Assembly: GCF_030531065.1 (NCBI RefSeq)
Contig: NZ_JAUNOQ010000002.1
Coordinates: forward strand, 172,768-236,767
Direction: 5' to 3'
From: Phascolarctobacterium sp.
GTDB taxonomy: Bacteria > Bacillota > Negativicutes > Acidaminococcales > Acidaminococcaceae
Length of the DNA: 64,000 nucleotides
The notes under the pieces were generated by a model. That model saw only the letters and a program-made list of their open reading frames with translations. It was not told the origin of the DNA and made no database searches. This document shows, piece after piece, positions 17,629 to 27,555 of this stretch. Each line of letters begins with the position of its first letter. The stretch's first letter is position 1. A program made the position numbers and the translations under genes.

Positions 17629-18824
17629 TTATTTTGCACTAATAGCATCCTCCACTATTTCTTTCCACTTATCCCAAACAACTTCAGGTGAAAATTTACT
17701 CATGGCAAGATGAGCCTTATATCCTATATTTTTACGCAAAATTTTATTTTCCATCAGCATACTCAACTTGTTAGCCATGTCGCTTACATCATCCGCCAAA
17801 ATTCCAGTTTCACCATCAATAATTATATCAGCTAAAGCGTTGCAATTTCTAAATCCAACCACAGGTAATCCTATGCTCATGGCTTCTGTTACAGCTAAAG
17901 GAAAGCCTTCAAACTTACTGGTTGATACAAATATCTCTGCTTCTTTCATTACCGAAAAAATATCTTTAGTAATCCCACAAAATTCTATTATATTATTTAA
18001 ATTGTGTTGGCTAATTTTAGCTTTTATATCATTTAAATATTTTGCATTATCATCAGAACCGTAAAACTTAATATTCCATTGTGGGAAATCAGCTGCTATA
18101 AGAGAAAATACATCTATCAAAATATGCGGCCTTTTTACAATTTTCTCTAACCTGCCAACCCAAACTATCGTATTTGTATTATATTTATTTTTTATATCAC
18201 TTTCAGAAAATTGAGGGACGACATTAGGGATACATATAATGTTATGTATCCCTATATCCAAGAAAGATTTTCTATAACTTTCCAATAATACTTGTACCTT
18301 GTATGCATTTTTCCAAGCCGCCATTTCAGACTGAGGAACATTGTCTAATATGCTTTGCGGATCGGTATGGCACATGGCTATTGTCGGAATTCTATTATTA
18401 GTAGCAGTTTGCGCCAAAAATAAACTTTGGCTATCGGCGCAAATAATGATATTTGGAGTATTATCTGCAATTACAGCTTTTAAGCGTTTAATAAATTCTT
18501 TCTCAAAATACTCTGTTTTAGGATCTGAAACTTTCTTTCCAAGCAAACACATATTCCGCCCACAAAAAAACGTTTTATCTCTTTTTTTATTTTTGCCCAT
18601 TTATAACTCATGCTATTATATTTTTCTCCAATATAGCATAAGTTAACAAAATTTACCTTATCATCTAAGAAATAATATGGTTTTCCTTCTTCCGTATCTA
18701 AACAAATATAAGTAACCTCATAACCTCTTTTTGTGAATTCATTGGCAAAGTTGCATAATACTTTCTCTATCCCGCCTGGGTAATTTACTGTTTTATATAC
18801 TTCTACCAACATAATATTTTTCAT
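17629..18824 (-). pseudogene. GT4-family glycosyltransferase, frameshifted near an A7/T7 tract
   Basis: Two overlapping frames together make one GT4 enzyme of about 395 residues, similar along its length to the intact gene at 21.0-22.2 kb. The N-terminal piece (from 18824) has the PGGIEKVLCNFANEF acceptor-side loop; the C-terminal piece has VWVGRLEKIVKRP (donor site), the FEGFPLAVTEAMSIGLPVVGF motif and GETGIL. The join is at about 18560-18575, where a run of seven A (T on the coding strand) occurs; a single-base change in that tract would fuse KRFF to CGRNMCLLG. Its neighbours downstream are also frameshifted. Confidence 0.75.
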
Positions 18825-18841
18825 TTTACAAGCTACCTCCT

Positions 18842-19813
18842 TTACTTCACCAACGCTTCTATCTTCCCATACGCCTTATATAAAAATCCATCACTCATTA
18901 TGGACGATAACAATACTCTATCTTTCAAAGCCAACTGCTTAACTTGCTCTTTATGTCCAAAAATATACTTTAACATATCGTCTCTCTGCTTATCATTCAA
19001 TCCTCCCCATCCGGCGTCTATTACAAAAGCTTTAATACTTTCATGCAAGGCTTTTTTTATACTCCATTCAACAACAATTTTTTTATTTAGCTCTCTACCT
19101 ACTTTTTCATGTTCACAATAAGCCATAAATTTGCTGTATCGGTGAAAAGGTTTAAAATCGTTTTTACCCCATGTTAAAGAATTTTCATTACAACGATTAT
19201 AAAAATAGACGGGTTTGCACCTATATACTATTTTTTTAGCGCTGCTTGCTAAATGCGGCATAGTAAATAAATCTTCATATATCATTCCATATGGAAATCT
19301 TACTTTTTTCCATAAATCTTTTTCGAAAAGTTTAACAATAGCATGATTGCCCCATTTATCAACTAATAAATCGTCTCGCAATTGCTCGCTAGATAATGCT
19401 TGTAAATTCTCTCTGGGAGTATATTCCAAACCGTTAACCATAGCTACTTTAGATTCTAAAATAACTATATCAGCTTTTTCATCTACTGCAATGTTCAAGA
19501 AAGTATCTACAGCATTATCAGCTAACCAATCGTCTGAATCTACAAATAAAATATAATCGCCGCTTGCATTCTCTATACCTTTATTCCTAGCCGAGCTTAT
19601 TCCCGCATTCGCTTGTTGAAAATACTTTACCCTGTTGTCGCGAAGCGCGTATTCTTCACAAATAGCGCCGCCGTTATCTACAGAACCATCATTCACTATG
19701 ATGAGTTCTATATTTTCATAAGTTTGTTTAAGAATACTATCAACGCATCTCACAATAAATTGTTCCGAATTATACATTGGAACAACAATACTAACTAAAT
19801 ATTCCTTTCCCAT
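18842..19813 (-). CDS. GT2-family glycosyltransferase
   Basis: 323-residue GT-A enzyme: SIVVPMYNSEQF at the start, VNDGSVDNGG (nucleotide binding), NAGISSARNKG, and the DXD-type metal motif FVDSDDW at about 92-98. It probably adds one sugar of the O-antigen or outer core at the cytoplasmic face of the membrane. The C-terminal ~120 residues vary in this family and give no clue to the sugar. Spacing to the ligase gene upstream is 17 bp, so the cluster is one operon. Donor and acceptor unknown. Confidence 0.88.
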   Translation of the reverse strand: MGKEYLVSIVVPMYNSEQFIVRCVDSILKQTYENIELIIVNDGSVDNGGAICEEYALRDNRVKYFQQANAGISSARNKGIENASGDYILFVDSDDWLADNAVDTFLNIAVDEKADIVILESKVAMVNGLEYTPRENLQALSSEQLRDDLLVDKWGNHAIVKLFEKDLWKKVRFPYGMIYEDLFTMPHLASSAKKIVYRCKPVYFYNRCNENSLTWGKNDFKPFHRYSKFMAYCEHEKVGRELNKKIVVEWSIKKALHESIKAFVIDAGWGGLNDKQRDDMLKYIFGHKEQVKQLALKDRVLLSSIMSDGFLYKAYGKIEALVK

Positions 19814-19830
19814 AAAAATACCATTTCCCC

Positions 19831-21015
19831 CTATTTTTTATCATCCAAGCAACTTATAACGCCTACTGTCAGCCCCAAACACCCATAAAAGAACCTTGCA
19901 GCGCTTTTCATTGTTATGCCCACATCCACCAATCCATGAATAGTAACTGCAATAGCAACCAATAACATAGCATAACAAAATACGACATTTAACGATAAAC
20001 CTAAACTATTCTTTATTAAATACGCCATGATGCCCAACATTAAAATACAAAAGCCAATTCCGCCAATTAATCCGGTAGTCGAAAAATAATATGCGATAAT
20101 ATTATGCGGCATATCCAATTCCTTTTCCTTAGCCTGTGGAGAAATATATTTTTTCTGGTACTCTTTTTCCCAATTTGCCAAACCAACGCCAAACACTTTA
20201 TGGTCGTTCCACATATTGTAACTGGACTCCATCAATAAAATGCGCTCGTAATCATAGCTGCGATGAAAATTTTGCATATTATTATAGCCCAAATATCCCA
20301 ATGAACACGTTAATAATACAATAATCAACGCCATTTTTTGCCAAAGTATTTTTCTAAAGCCATACAAAATTAAGCAAAAATACGCGCCCAATAAAATGCC
20401 CAATATAGCTCCCCTAGAAGCCGTTAAAAATAAAGTTGCAACGCCCCAAATAGAGTTTGCGAGCATTCCGCAAGCCAGCAATCTATTGTTTTTGCTTCTA
20501 TAGTAATTTACTGCCATAAAAAGGCAGTACGGCAATAAAATATCCAACATCATAGCGAAATGATTAGGATGCCCATATGGACCTGTCACTCTTCCGTGCG
20601 TTTTTATAAACTCAGCAAGTCCAATGATATTAGATATCAACAAAGCTAAATGAAATCCATAATATGCTGCGAGCCATTTATTTTTTTCAAAAGAAGCTAA
20701 AAGATACATCAGAAAAAATGGCAGCATCCAATATATGATATTCTGCGCTTTAGCTATACTTGCCGAATCGTGTATGGCCAAAGAAGCTACTAACACAGCG
20801 CATACGAACACGCCAAAAGCCCAATAAAGCAATCTTGGTACAGCAGCTAATTTAACCAATATCTCTTTCCTATAAAAACAGATAATTACAACTATAGCCA
20901 AAGCAGCAGCAATGCTTACAAACGCATTATATTGCGGCCATGCCAAACTCAAGCTATAAAGAAATAATACTACAGAAGGAATTGCTTCTCTTTTTCTATC
21001 CCTAAGATTAGTCAT
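19831..21015 (-). CDS. waaL: O-antigen ligase / polymerase family membrane protein
   Basis: 395-residue polytopic protein (about 11 hydrophobic spans) of the Wzy_C/WaaL superfamily. The conserved periplasmic loop is visible: SRGAILGILLG after a span, then MWNDHKVFGVGLANWEKEY... and MPHNIIAYYFSTTGLIGG, where Arg and His residues act in ligation. It would join O-antigen or a capping glycan to lipid A-core on the periplasmic side. The start at 21015 overlaps the upstream stop (ATGA) and has GGAGAAGG before it; a longer reading into the upstream gene is rejected. Ligase versus polymerase cannot be separated by motif, but no second such gene is in the cluster. Confidence 0.8.
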   Translation of the reverse strand: MTNLRDRKREAIPSVVLFLYSLSLAWPQYNAFVSIAAALAIVVIICFYRKEILVKLAAVPRLLYWAFGVFVCAVLVASLAIHDSASIAKAQNIIYWMLPFFLMYLLASFEKNKWLAAYYGFHLALLISNIIGLAEFIKTHGRVTGPYGHPNHFAMMLDILLPYCLFMAVNYYRSKNNRLLACGMLANSIWGVATLFLTASRGAILGILLGAYFCLILYGFRKILWQKMALIIVLLTCSLGYLGYNNMQNFHRSYDYERILLMESSYNMWNDHKVFGVGLANWEKEYQKKYISPQAKEKELDMPHNIIAYYFSTTGLIGGIGFCILMLGIMAYLIKNSLGLSLNVVFCYAMLLVAIAVTIHGLVDVGITMKSAARFFYGCLGLTVGVISCLDDKK

Positions 21016-22187
21016 TTCGCAACCTTCTCCATTAATTTTTCCCATTGATCCCAAATTTTTTCCGGCGCATAAGCCGCCATGGCTTTTTTCGCCGCCTTGC
21101 CCATCTGCACGCGCAAATCTTGGTCGCCCATCAGCTTATCCAACGCCTGCGCCAAAGGTTCCACACCGTCGGCGCATAAAAATCCTGTTTTGCCGTCTTC
21201 AATCAATTCGTTAACTGCAGGACAGCTTTGGTAAGCGACGGCAGGCAAGCCTACGCTCATACCCTCCGCCAACGCCATACCGAAACCTTCATAAGCGCTG
21301 GGAAAAGCGAAAATATCCGCTTGCTTCAACGCACTAGGCACATCATTGGTCGACCCTTTTATAAAGGCTCTGCCCGTTAAATTATTGGAGCTAATTAACA
21401 TTTCCAATTCTTTGTAATAAGGCGCCCTATCCTTAGCGCCCCACAATTCCACTTCCCAATCAGGATATTTATCGGCTAATTTGGCAAATGCCTGCAACAA
21501 CAAATGCGGGCGCTTGTGATTTTTTGTCAACCGCCCTACGAAGATAATTTTAAAACACTCTTTCTCAGCCGCCAAATCTGCACTAAAATCAAACTGCGGA
21601 ATAGCGTTGCCAATGGTTATAGTTTTCGCATCCGGCAAATGATTTTTAATATGCTGTTCAAACGACGGCATCAACACCTGACAAACGGCGCTTTTGGTCA
21701 ACGACGGAATTTCCTTAACCGGATAAATATGAAAATAATCCTCCGGATCGCCATGCGACATCGTTATTACCGGTATATCGGTCTTAGCGTCGCACAAAAG
21801 CAGCTTGCTCGCCGCCGGTTGATAAGAAACGATAATATCCGGCTTGATAATGTTAAGATAATATTTTACATTATCCAACAAATAATGTTCTTCAAACCAG
21901 CTATTCACTGTCCTGGCCGGTCTTTTGCCCACGGCACGCAATGCTTCCCTGACAGCTTTAAGATACAAAGGAAAATTGATTTTTGATTTATCGGGATTAA
22001 CCTTTAAATTATAACAACGCAGCTTGTTATCCGTCGCGTAAAAAAATTCTCCTTCTTTTTCATCACTATATAGCAAGCTCACGTTATGCCCGCGAGCTAT
22101 CATTTCGTTGGCGAAAGCGCAGGTCACTTTAGCTAAACCGCCACTATCGTTCACCATTTTGGTAAAATTCGCCAGTAAAATTTTCAT
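21012..22187 (-). CDS. GT4-family glycosyltransferase
   Basis: About 391 residues, GT-B fold: N-terminal domain with NDSGGLAKVTCAFANEM, C-terminal domain with IIFVGRLTKNHKRP, YEGFGMALAEGMSVGLPAVAY (the EX7E-type motif) and GKTGFL. Uses a nucleotide-sugar donor to extend the core or O-antigen. The start could also be two codons upstream; MKILLANFTK is the usual family start. Its stop overlaps the ligase start by 4 bp. It closely resembles the frameshifted GT4 gene at 17.6-18.8 kb, suggesting duplication within the cluster. Confidence 0.87.
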   Translation of the reverse strand: MKILLANFTKMVNDSGGLAKVTCAFANEMIARGHNVSLLYSDEKEGEFFYATDNKLRCYNLKVNPDKSKINFPLYLKAVREALRAVGKRPARTVNSWFEEHYLLDNVKYYLNIIKPDIIVSYQPAASKLLLCDAKTDIPVITMSHGDPEDYFHIYPVKEIPSLTKSAVCQVLMPSFEQHIKNHLPDAKTITIGNAIPQFDFSADLAAEKECFKIIFVGRLTKNHKRPHLLLQAFAKLADKYPDWEVELWGAKDRAPYYKELEMLISSNNLTGRAFIKGSTNDVPSALKQADIFAFPSAYEGFGMALAEGMSVGLPAVAYQSCPAVNELIEDGKTGFLCADGVEPLAQALDKLMGDQDLRVQMGKAAKKAMAAYAPEKIWDQWEKLMEKVAK

Positions 22188-22211
22188 AACCAATATCCCC
22201 TAACTTGATAA

Positions 22212-23339
22212 TTATCTTAAAATAGCCTTTAATAAATTTTCGTGGCTAAAAGCTATATTGGCTTCAGCCAGCCCTTCCTTATATTGCTCATGCTTTTGCG
22301 GATAAGTATTTACAAAATTCTCCAGTTGTTTTGTAAAAGCAGCTAGAGCGTCTAACGCTACGGCTTCGCCCACATTATAATTTTGCAAAACCTCCGGGTT
22401 CATCTCCGGCGACTGCAAAATTGGTTTATAAAAGCCGATAGCAGTAAACGACATAGCGCTCCAATGATAGCGATAACGCTCGGCGGCATACGGCGCTATA
22501 ATAACGTCCACGCCCAACAACGCCCGTTGCCATTCTTCGCCGATTAAATTTTTATGCCAAAATTCAATACCCGGAACAGCGCGATATTCTTCAATTATCT
22601 TTTCAAATTCTTCGCTATCTTCCGTGCGCGCCGTAGCGCCCTGCATAATCAATTTCACCGGTATCGTAAAATGCGCCTGCTTAAAAGCATCCAAAAAGAA
22701 GCGTACGTTTTTTTCCCTGCGATACTGCCCAAAGAAGCCCAATTTCAGCGGCTCGCGATAAGTCAAATTCTTATCTACCGGCAAATCCAAAGGTTTGAAT
22801 ACGGGGGGAGCAATCAAATCAACATTGGGCAAATTATCGTTTACAAAATCATTGCGCAGCGTGATAACCTTTAAATGAATATTTTTATAAGGCAAGCATT
22901 TACGCGCTTGTTTTACAAAATTAGCCTTTTCCTTAGGATTTATTCCGTGAAAAATTATATATACTGGTATTTTGCTATTCTTTAAATCGCTGTTTAACAA
23001 AGTACGCAAATAGCGATAGGTCGCGGTAGGAATGATCAAAGCGTCGTAGTTTTTAGCCGCACTCATAACATATGCCGAATCGAACCATTTTTTCCTGCGA
23101 TACTCGCGCTTAACAGATAACAACAGTTTTTGAAATTTATCAGCCCCGGCATAAGTCACTACCTCGCCGCCGGATAAATAATCTACTTTCGCCTGATATT
23201 TTATTTTAAAAGGAAAGTTTTGCGGTACCAGCATAACGGGTTCATGTCCTTGACGACTTAACTCGTCGACTAATATTCTGTCGAATTCTACTTCATGGCC
23301 TGCGGGCATCACAATACTTTCTAAAACAGCTACTTTCAT
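22212..23339 (-). CDS. GT-B glycosyltransferase
   Basis: 375 residues. The C-terminal half has LGFFGQYRREKNVRFFLDAF (donor-side loop) and a GVDVIIAPYAAERY stretch where GT4 enzymes have the EX7E region; the N-terminal half contains IFHGINPKEK. Compared with the two GT4 genes downstream, it lacks the classical glycine-rich acceptor loop and is more divergent, so the exact family is less certain. It sits 12 bp after the WaaE-like gene in the same operon and probably adds an inner or outer core sugar. Confidence 0.8.
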   Translation of the reverse strand: MKVAVLESIVMPAGHEVEFDRILVDELSRQGHEPVMLVPQNFPFKIKYQAKVDYLSGGEVVTYAGADKFQKLLLSVKREYRRKKWFDSAYVMSAAKNYDALIIPTATYRYLRTLLNSDLKNSKIPVYIIFHGINPKEKANFVKQARKCLPYKNIHLKVITLRNDFVNDNLPNVDLIAPPVFKPLDLPVDKNLTYREPLKLGFFGQYRREKNVRFFLDAFKQAHFTIPVKLIMQGATARTEDSEEFEKIIEEYRAVPGIEFWHKNLIGEEWQRALLGVDVIIAPYAAERYRYHWSAMSFTAIGFYKPILQSPEMNPEVLQNYNVGEAVALDALAAFTKQLENFVNTYPQKHEQYKEGLAEANIAFSHENLLKAILR

Positions 23340-23350
23340 CGCGCCATCAC

Positions 23351-24109
23351 CTACAGTTTGCCATTACTTTTATACAAATAATATAGTTTAACATACTTTG
23401 TCATCGTATAAAAATAATGATTTACAGATAATATCCATCCCAAGCGACCATCTTTAAAGCCGCCGTTAAACAAATAAACTTTAATGAACGCCCACAAAGG
23501 ACGTAAAACGATGTCCTTCAAAAAGCCTACTTTTTTATCACCCTTCTTATACTTTTCCGCGGCCAATGTAGTATAATTGTTGAATTTATTAAAATACTGC
23601 TGCCAATTATCATAAGTATAATGGTACATAAACCCCTGCATTTTTTTATTGGGGTAAGGCGTAATAATAGCAGGGTGTACGTAACCTTCAACATAAGAAT
23701 CCTTTGCAGGCATTACGCGGCACACATAATCGGGACGCAAAACGCCGTGCTCAGCCTTATCATAATGAAATTTATTTTTGCGCCGAATCCAATACGCAAC
23801 CTGCTCGTTCTTCTTTACCGCCGCTTCTATTTCTTTGGCCAATTCCGGCGTACAGCGTTCGTCCGCATCGATAAAGAATATCCAAGGATACTTAGCCTGC
23901 TGAATGGCAAAAGTTTGCTGCCCGCCCCAATCACCGTTCATGCTGCGGTGAATGACGCGCGCGCCTAAGCTTCCGGCAATCTCTTGCGTTTTATCAGTAC
24001 TTCCGTCGTCAATAACTAAAACATCTTTGGCAAAATTGCAGCTAGTAATGCAGTCGCCAATATTTTTTTCTTCATTTTTTGCTAATATTAAAACGCTTAT
24101 TTCTACCAT
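23351..24109 (-). CDS. waaE: WaaE/KdtX-type core glycosyltransferase (GT2)
   Basis: 252-residue GT2 enzyme matching the WaaE family by size and motifs: SVLILAKNEEKNIGDC, VIDDGSTDKTQEIA, the DxD-type site FIDADER at about 79-85, and WGGQQTFAIQQA. In Klebsiella-type cores, WaaE adds a beta-1,4-glucose to heptose I; the sugar here is not known. It is the first gene of the glycosyltransferase operon, divided by 38 bp from the AlbA ATPase on the same strand. Its presence ties this cluster to LPS inner core rather than only to capsule. Confidence 0.82.
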   Translation of the reverse strand: MVEISVLILAKNEEKNIGDCITSCNFAKDVLVIDDGSTDKTQEIAGSLGARVIHRSMNGDWGGQQTFAIQQAKYPWIFFIDADERCTPELAKEIEAAVKKNEQVAYWIRRKNKFHYDKAEHGVLRPDYVCRVMPAKDSYVEGYVHPAIITPYPNKKMQGFMYHYTYDNWQQYFNKFNNYTTLAAEKYKKGDKKVGFLKDIVLRPLWAFIKVYLFNGGFKDGRLGWILSVNHYFYTMTKYVKLYYLYKSNGKL

Positions 24110-24147
24110 ATGCCGCCATCCTTTATTCTATATAACACTTAACACAG

Positions 24148-25638
24148 TTAATCGCCCAAAGCCTTTGCTTTTACTATCCATTCACCCTTGCGGTCGGAAC
24201 CCTGCCGTTCCAACAAGTCTTGTCCTTTTAAAGCGCGTATAGCTCTTGTAACATGACTACGACTGAGGTTAAGTTCCTCGCATAATTGTAAAATGGTATT
24301 ACGAGGATACCGCTTAAAATATTGCCAAACCACTTTTTCCACACCATTCAAGGCATTATTTTCAGTCTCATTTTCAGTCTCATCTGATTCTAAAAATGCA
24401 GAATGAATAAAAATTGTCGACGCAAACGAAAGCCGTTCGTCGTCCGTTTCAAACAACGGCTTAGGCGAACCGTTAGCTTCCAAAGCGTTTAAAATTTTTC
24501 TAAAGCCGGTATTGCGTCCCTCCGTCAAATGCATTTCTTTTAAAAACTCGCCTATGCGACGGTTGCGGTAACGCCGGTTAAAGACACGGTAGCGCCGCAA
24601 GCCTTCTTTGGTAATAGAGCGGTCGGCTCCAGGATGGCTCACTATCTCGATTCTGTCCGGCAGTACGCGCACCTCTATCGGCTCGCGCACATCATAACCC
24701 TTATGGTACACCGCGTTAGACAACGCTTCTTCTATCGCCGCGAAAGGATAATTATAAAAGCGGTCGGCTTCCGCACGGTCAGGATATTTGATAACCTTTT
24801 CTTGGATGATAGCGCTTTGTATATACTGCAATGCGCTTCGCAGCTGCTGATGTAACGGCCCCGTAAAAGTATTTTCTATAATTTTATCCCCGCCAAGCCC
24901 TTCGGGAAATTGCACAATGTCAATTTGCGCATACGGGAAATATTTTTGCGGATTCAGACTAAAAAACATCAACCCTACATTTTTTGGCTTAGTATATTCC
25001 GGCAAGCTATTGACAATATTCATATTTTTGCATAAATCAATAAATTCCATTTTATCGATTTCCGCATACAGTGAGCTGGAAACTTCTTTAAGATAACTCT
25101 GTATAAGCGTAACGTTTAAATCCGTTATATCCGCTTCATGGTTGATACGATCGTCAAAAGGAACATTGTTAGCTAACGCATACAGGTCTCTTTTTTCTTC
25201 TTCCGTAGGCGCAACGGTGCTAGCCATTTTGCGGATATAATAAATAAATTCTTTACAATCCCTGCCCATATGCTTCGGCGAAGAATACGGACGCACACTG
25301 CCGCCTGGAGCCCAGATAACTATAAATTTTTTGCCCTGATATTCGGCAACTTCCGTAATCGGCATATATTCCGGTCGGATACACTTGCATTTATTAAACA
25401 TATCCTTTAATATACTATCTATCTTAGATGGAGCAATGCCGACAAGAAGCTTAGAATTATCCTGCTCTTCCCTTACGCCTATAACAATGTAGCCGCCGCC
25501 CCAGTTGTCGATATCGTTGGCGAAAGCGCAAATTGTTTTTAGAGAAGCCTCTGAATCCCACGTTTCCTTAAACTCTATTCTAGCCCATTCGACTACATTG
25601 CCAGCCAACAGAGTTTTTATATTTGTCGGGATCGCCAT
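24148..25638 (-). CDS. Schlafen/AlbA_2-domain ATP-binding protein with C-terminal HTH
   Basis: 496 residues: AlbA_2 domain (about 10-135, IEFKETWDSEASLKTICAFAND, GGGYIVIGVRE), a GHKL-type region (about 300-390, with EEALSNAVYHKGYD and GRNTGFRKIL), and a MarR/winged-helix end (about 445-490, TILQLCEELNLSRSHVTRAI). A second, unrelated-in-sequence paralogue of the gene at 9.1 kb. GGAGGTGTAG precedes the ATG. It is inserted between the LPS glycosyltransferase operon and the phosphoethanolamine transferase. Its own promoter is likely in the 126-bp gap divergent to the transferase. Function unproven; nucleic-acid binding is likely. Confidence 0.78.
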   Translation of the reverse strand: MAIPTNIKTLLAGNVVEWARIEFKETWDSEASLKTICAFANDIDNWGGGYIVIGVREEQDNSKLLVGIAPSKIDSILKDMFNKCKCIRPEYMPITEVAEYQGKKFIVIWAPGGSVRPYSSPKHMGRDCKEFIYYIRKMASTVAPTEEEKRDLYALANNVPFDDRINHEADITDLNVTLIQSYLKEVSSSLYAEIDKMEFIDLCKNMNIVNSLPEYTKPKNVGLMFFSLNPQKYFPYAQIDIVQFPEGLGGDKIIENTFTGPLHQQLRSALQYIQSAIIQEKVIKYPDRAEADRFYNYPFAAIEEALSNAVYHKGYDVREPIEVRVLPDRIEIVSHPGADRSITKEGLRRYRVFNRRYRNRRIGEFLKEMHLTEGRNTGFRKILNALEANGSPKPLFETDDERLSFASTIFIHSAFLESDETENETENNALNGVEKVVWQYFKRYPRNTILQLCEELNLSRSHVTRAIRALKGQDLLERQGSDRKGEWIVKAKALGD

Positions 25639-25693
25639 TTGCTACACCTCCGTTCTTCAAATGCATTTCGCCGCTTGCGCCAGCGCGTCGTTC

Positions 25694-25722
25694 TTTACAC
25701 CTTTACTTGACTTTAGTATAAT
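25694..25722 (+). promoter_or_regulatory. Sigma-70-type promoter for the phosphoethanolamine transferase
   Basis: TTTACA at 25694-25699, a 17-bp spacer, and TATAAT at 25717-25722, about 40 bp upstream of the ATG at 25765. Both boxes are near consensus with ideal spacing. Confidence 0.7.
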
Positions 25723-25764
25723 ATAAATGGCTTTGATTATCAAGGAAAAGAGGCTTATTCAAGC

Positions 25765-27555
25765 ATGAAAAAAGACTTTTTTAGAATCGTTATATATAGC
25801 GCAGTTTTGTTCTGCCTCCTGTTCGGCTACTACGTGCTGACCTCCAACGGGTTGGGCAATAAGCCGTTTTATTTGCAGCTGCGCCGCTTCATTCCCATGT
25901 CCATTATCTGCGTCATAACCGTCCGCTTGCTCTTAGCGCAGGTAAGCAGAAAATTTTTTATCTCCTTCGCTATTACCTCCGCCGCGTGGATGTTAGCGTA
26001 CCCTGTGCTTTACAAATTAACCTTTACTAAAACCGTCCCGTTTTTCAGCCACCACTTCGATATCGTTTTCGCAATTTACTCTTTCGTCGGCTTAACGGCG
26101 CTGACGTTTCTGGCCTTACGAAAAAATCTAAGCAAGATTGCGCGGCTTATATTATCCGTTCTGCAAACTTCCTTACTGCTCCTGCCCCTTTTAGAAGTAG
26201 CTTACTTCTTCTATTACGGCAATTGCATCACCGAAGCCGCCGTGCTTTCCATCTATCAGACTAATCCCGCGGAAGCGAAAGAATATATTTTGCAATCCTT
26301 AGGTTATGGCGGCGTGTTAGCCGCCGCGCTGGGTATCGACGTTATTTTTACCGGGCTGTACCGCGTCAACGGAAACCACCTACATTTAATTACTGCCGCG
26401 CAGCCCGCTAAAAAATCTTTAATCTTTTTAAGCGTCGCCGCGCTCGCCGCTACCATTTATTCCTTTGGCAACGCCTTTCCCCAAACCGGCATTATGACGT
26501 TAAACAGCGACGTGCGCCGTTACTTTTACGCCGTCAACGAATTTAACGTCCTGCATAAGCAAACCTTAAAGGATTTGCGCGTAAGTCCCAGCGAGCCAGC
26601 ATTTGCTAAACCAAGTACAGTTATCGTCGTAATCGGCGAATGCGCGTCGCGCAATTTCATGAGCGCTTATACCGCTACGCCGACGGACACCACGCCTTGG
26701 CTGCGCCGGCAAAAAGCAAATCCCGACTTCATCGTTTTCAAAAATGCTTACAGCACGCGCGTCAACACGGTGATGGCGCTGGAACGCGCACTCACGGAAA
26801 AGAATCAATACAACGATTTAGAATTTAAGCAGAGCGCCACGATTATCGATATCGCTAAAGGCGCGGGCTATTATACCAGCTGGTTCAGCAATCAAGGAAC
26901 GACCGACGTTTCCGATACGCCCATCACCATCGTAGGCAAAACCGCCGACGTCGCCAAGTGGACTAACCAGGATTTAAGCACTGTGCAATACGACGGCGCA
27001 TTGTTAAATTATTTAAAAGCAGTCGACCCGCAGAAAAATAATTTTATCGTTTTGCATCTTATGGGCAGCCACGATAATTACCAAAACCGTTATCCGCCGG
27101 AATTTGCCAAATGGGGCGACCCCAGTAAAAACGAACCGCCGCTGAATTATGATAATTCCTTATACTATTCTGATTACGTGCTATCGCAAATATATCAATA
27201 TGCCAAGGATAACTTAAATTTGCAGGCCATGCTGTACTTTTCCGACCACGGCACAGTGCCCAATGGTCGCCGCAATCCTGACATGAATCCTTTCGCGGCG
27301 CTGCGGATTCCGATGTTCGTCTACCTGTCGCCGGAATACCAACAGCAGTATCCCGCTACTACAGCAGCGTTAAAGAAGCATCAGGCGCAATATTTTACTA
27401 ACGATTTGATTTACGAAATGGTCTGCGGCCTGTTGAACGTTGAATCCAACCGTTACGACGAAACGCAAAGTTTCGCGTCGCCCAAATATAAGTACACAAG
27501 AGAAACGCTGCGTACCGATTTAGGCAAGGTGAAGCTGACGGACGATAAAGAATAA
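25765..27555 (+). CDS. EptA-like phosphoethanolamine transferase
   Basis: 596-residue protein: five N-terminal transmembrane spans (about 1-235), then a periplasmic sulfatase-fold domain. Motifs: VVIGECASR (metal-ligand Glu), NTVMALERALTE with the likely nucleophile Thr, HLMGSHDNYQNRYP, and YFSDHG with the Asp-His pair. Such enzymes transfer phosphoethanolamine from phosphatidylethanolamine to lipid A or core sugars, which in characterised bacteria lowers surface charge and can raise polymyxin resistance. The target here is unknown. Transcribed alone from a good promoter, convergent with a paralogue. GECAS replaces the usual GESAR/S, a minor variation next to the metal ligand. Confidence 0.82.
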   Translation: MKKDFFRIVIYSAVLFCLLFGYYVLTSNGLGNKPFYLQLRRFIPMSIICVITVRLLLAQVSRKFFISFAITSAAWMLAYPVLYKLTFTKTVPFFSHHFDIVFAIYSFVGLTALTFLALRKNLSKIARLILSVLQTSLLLLPLLEVAYFFYYGNCITEAAVLSIYQTNPAEAKEYILQSLGYGGVLAAALGIDVIFTGLYRVNGNHLHLITAAQPAKKSLIFLSVAALAATIYSFGNAFPQTGIMTLNSDVRRYFYAVNEFNVLHKQTLKDLRVSPSEPAFAKPSTVIVVIGECASRNFMSAYTATPTDTTPWLRRQKANPDFIVFKNAYSTRVNTVMALERALTEKNQYNDLEFKQSATIIDIAKGAGYYTSWFSNQGTTDVSDTPITIVGKTADVAKWTNQDLSTVQYDGALLNYLKAVDPQKNNFIVLHLMGSHDNYQNRYPPEFAKWGDPSKNEPPLNYDNSLYYSDYVLSQIYQYAKDNLNLQAMLYFSDHGTVPNGRRNPDMNPFAALRIPMFVYLSPEYQQQYPATTAALKKHQAQYFTNDLIYEMVCGLLNVESNRYDETQSFASPKYKYTRETLRTDLGKVKLTDDKE

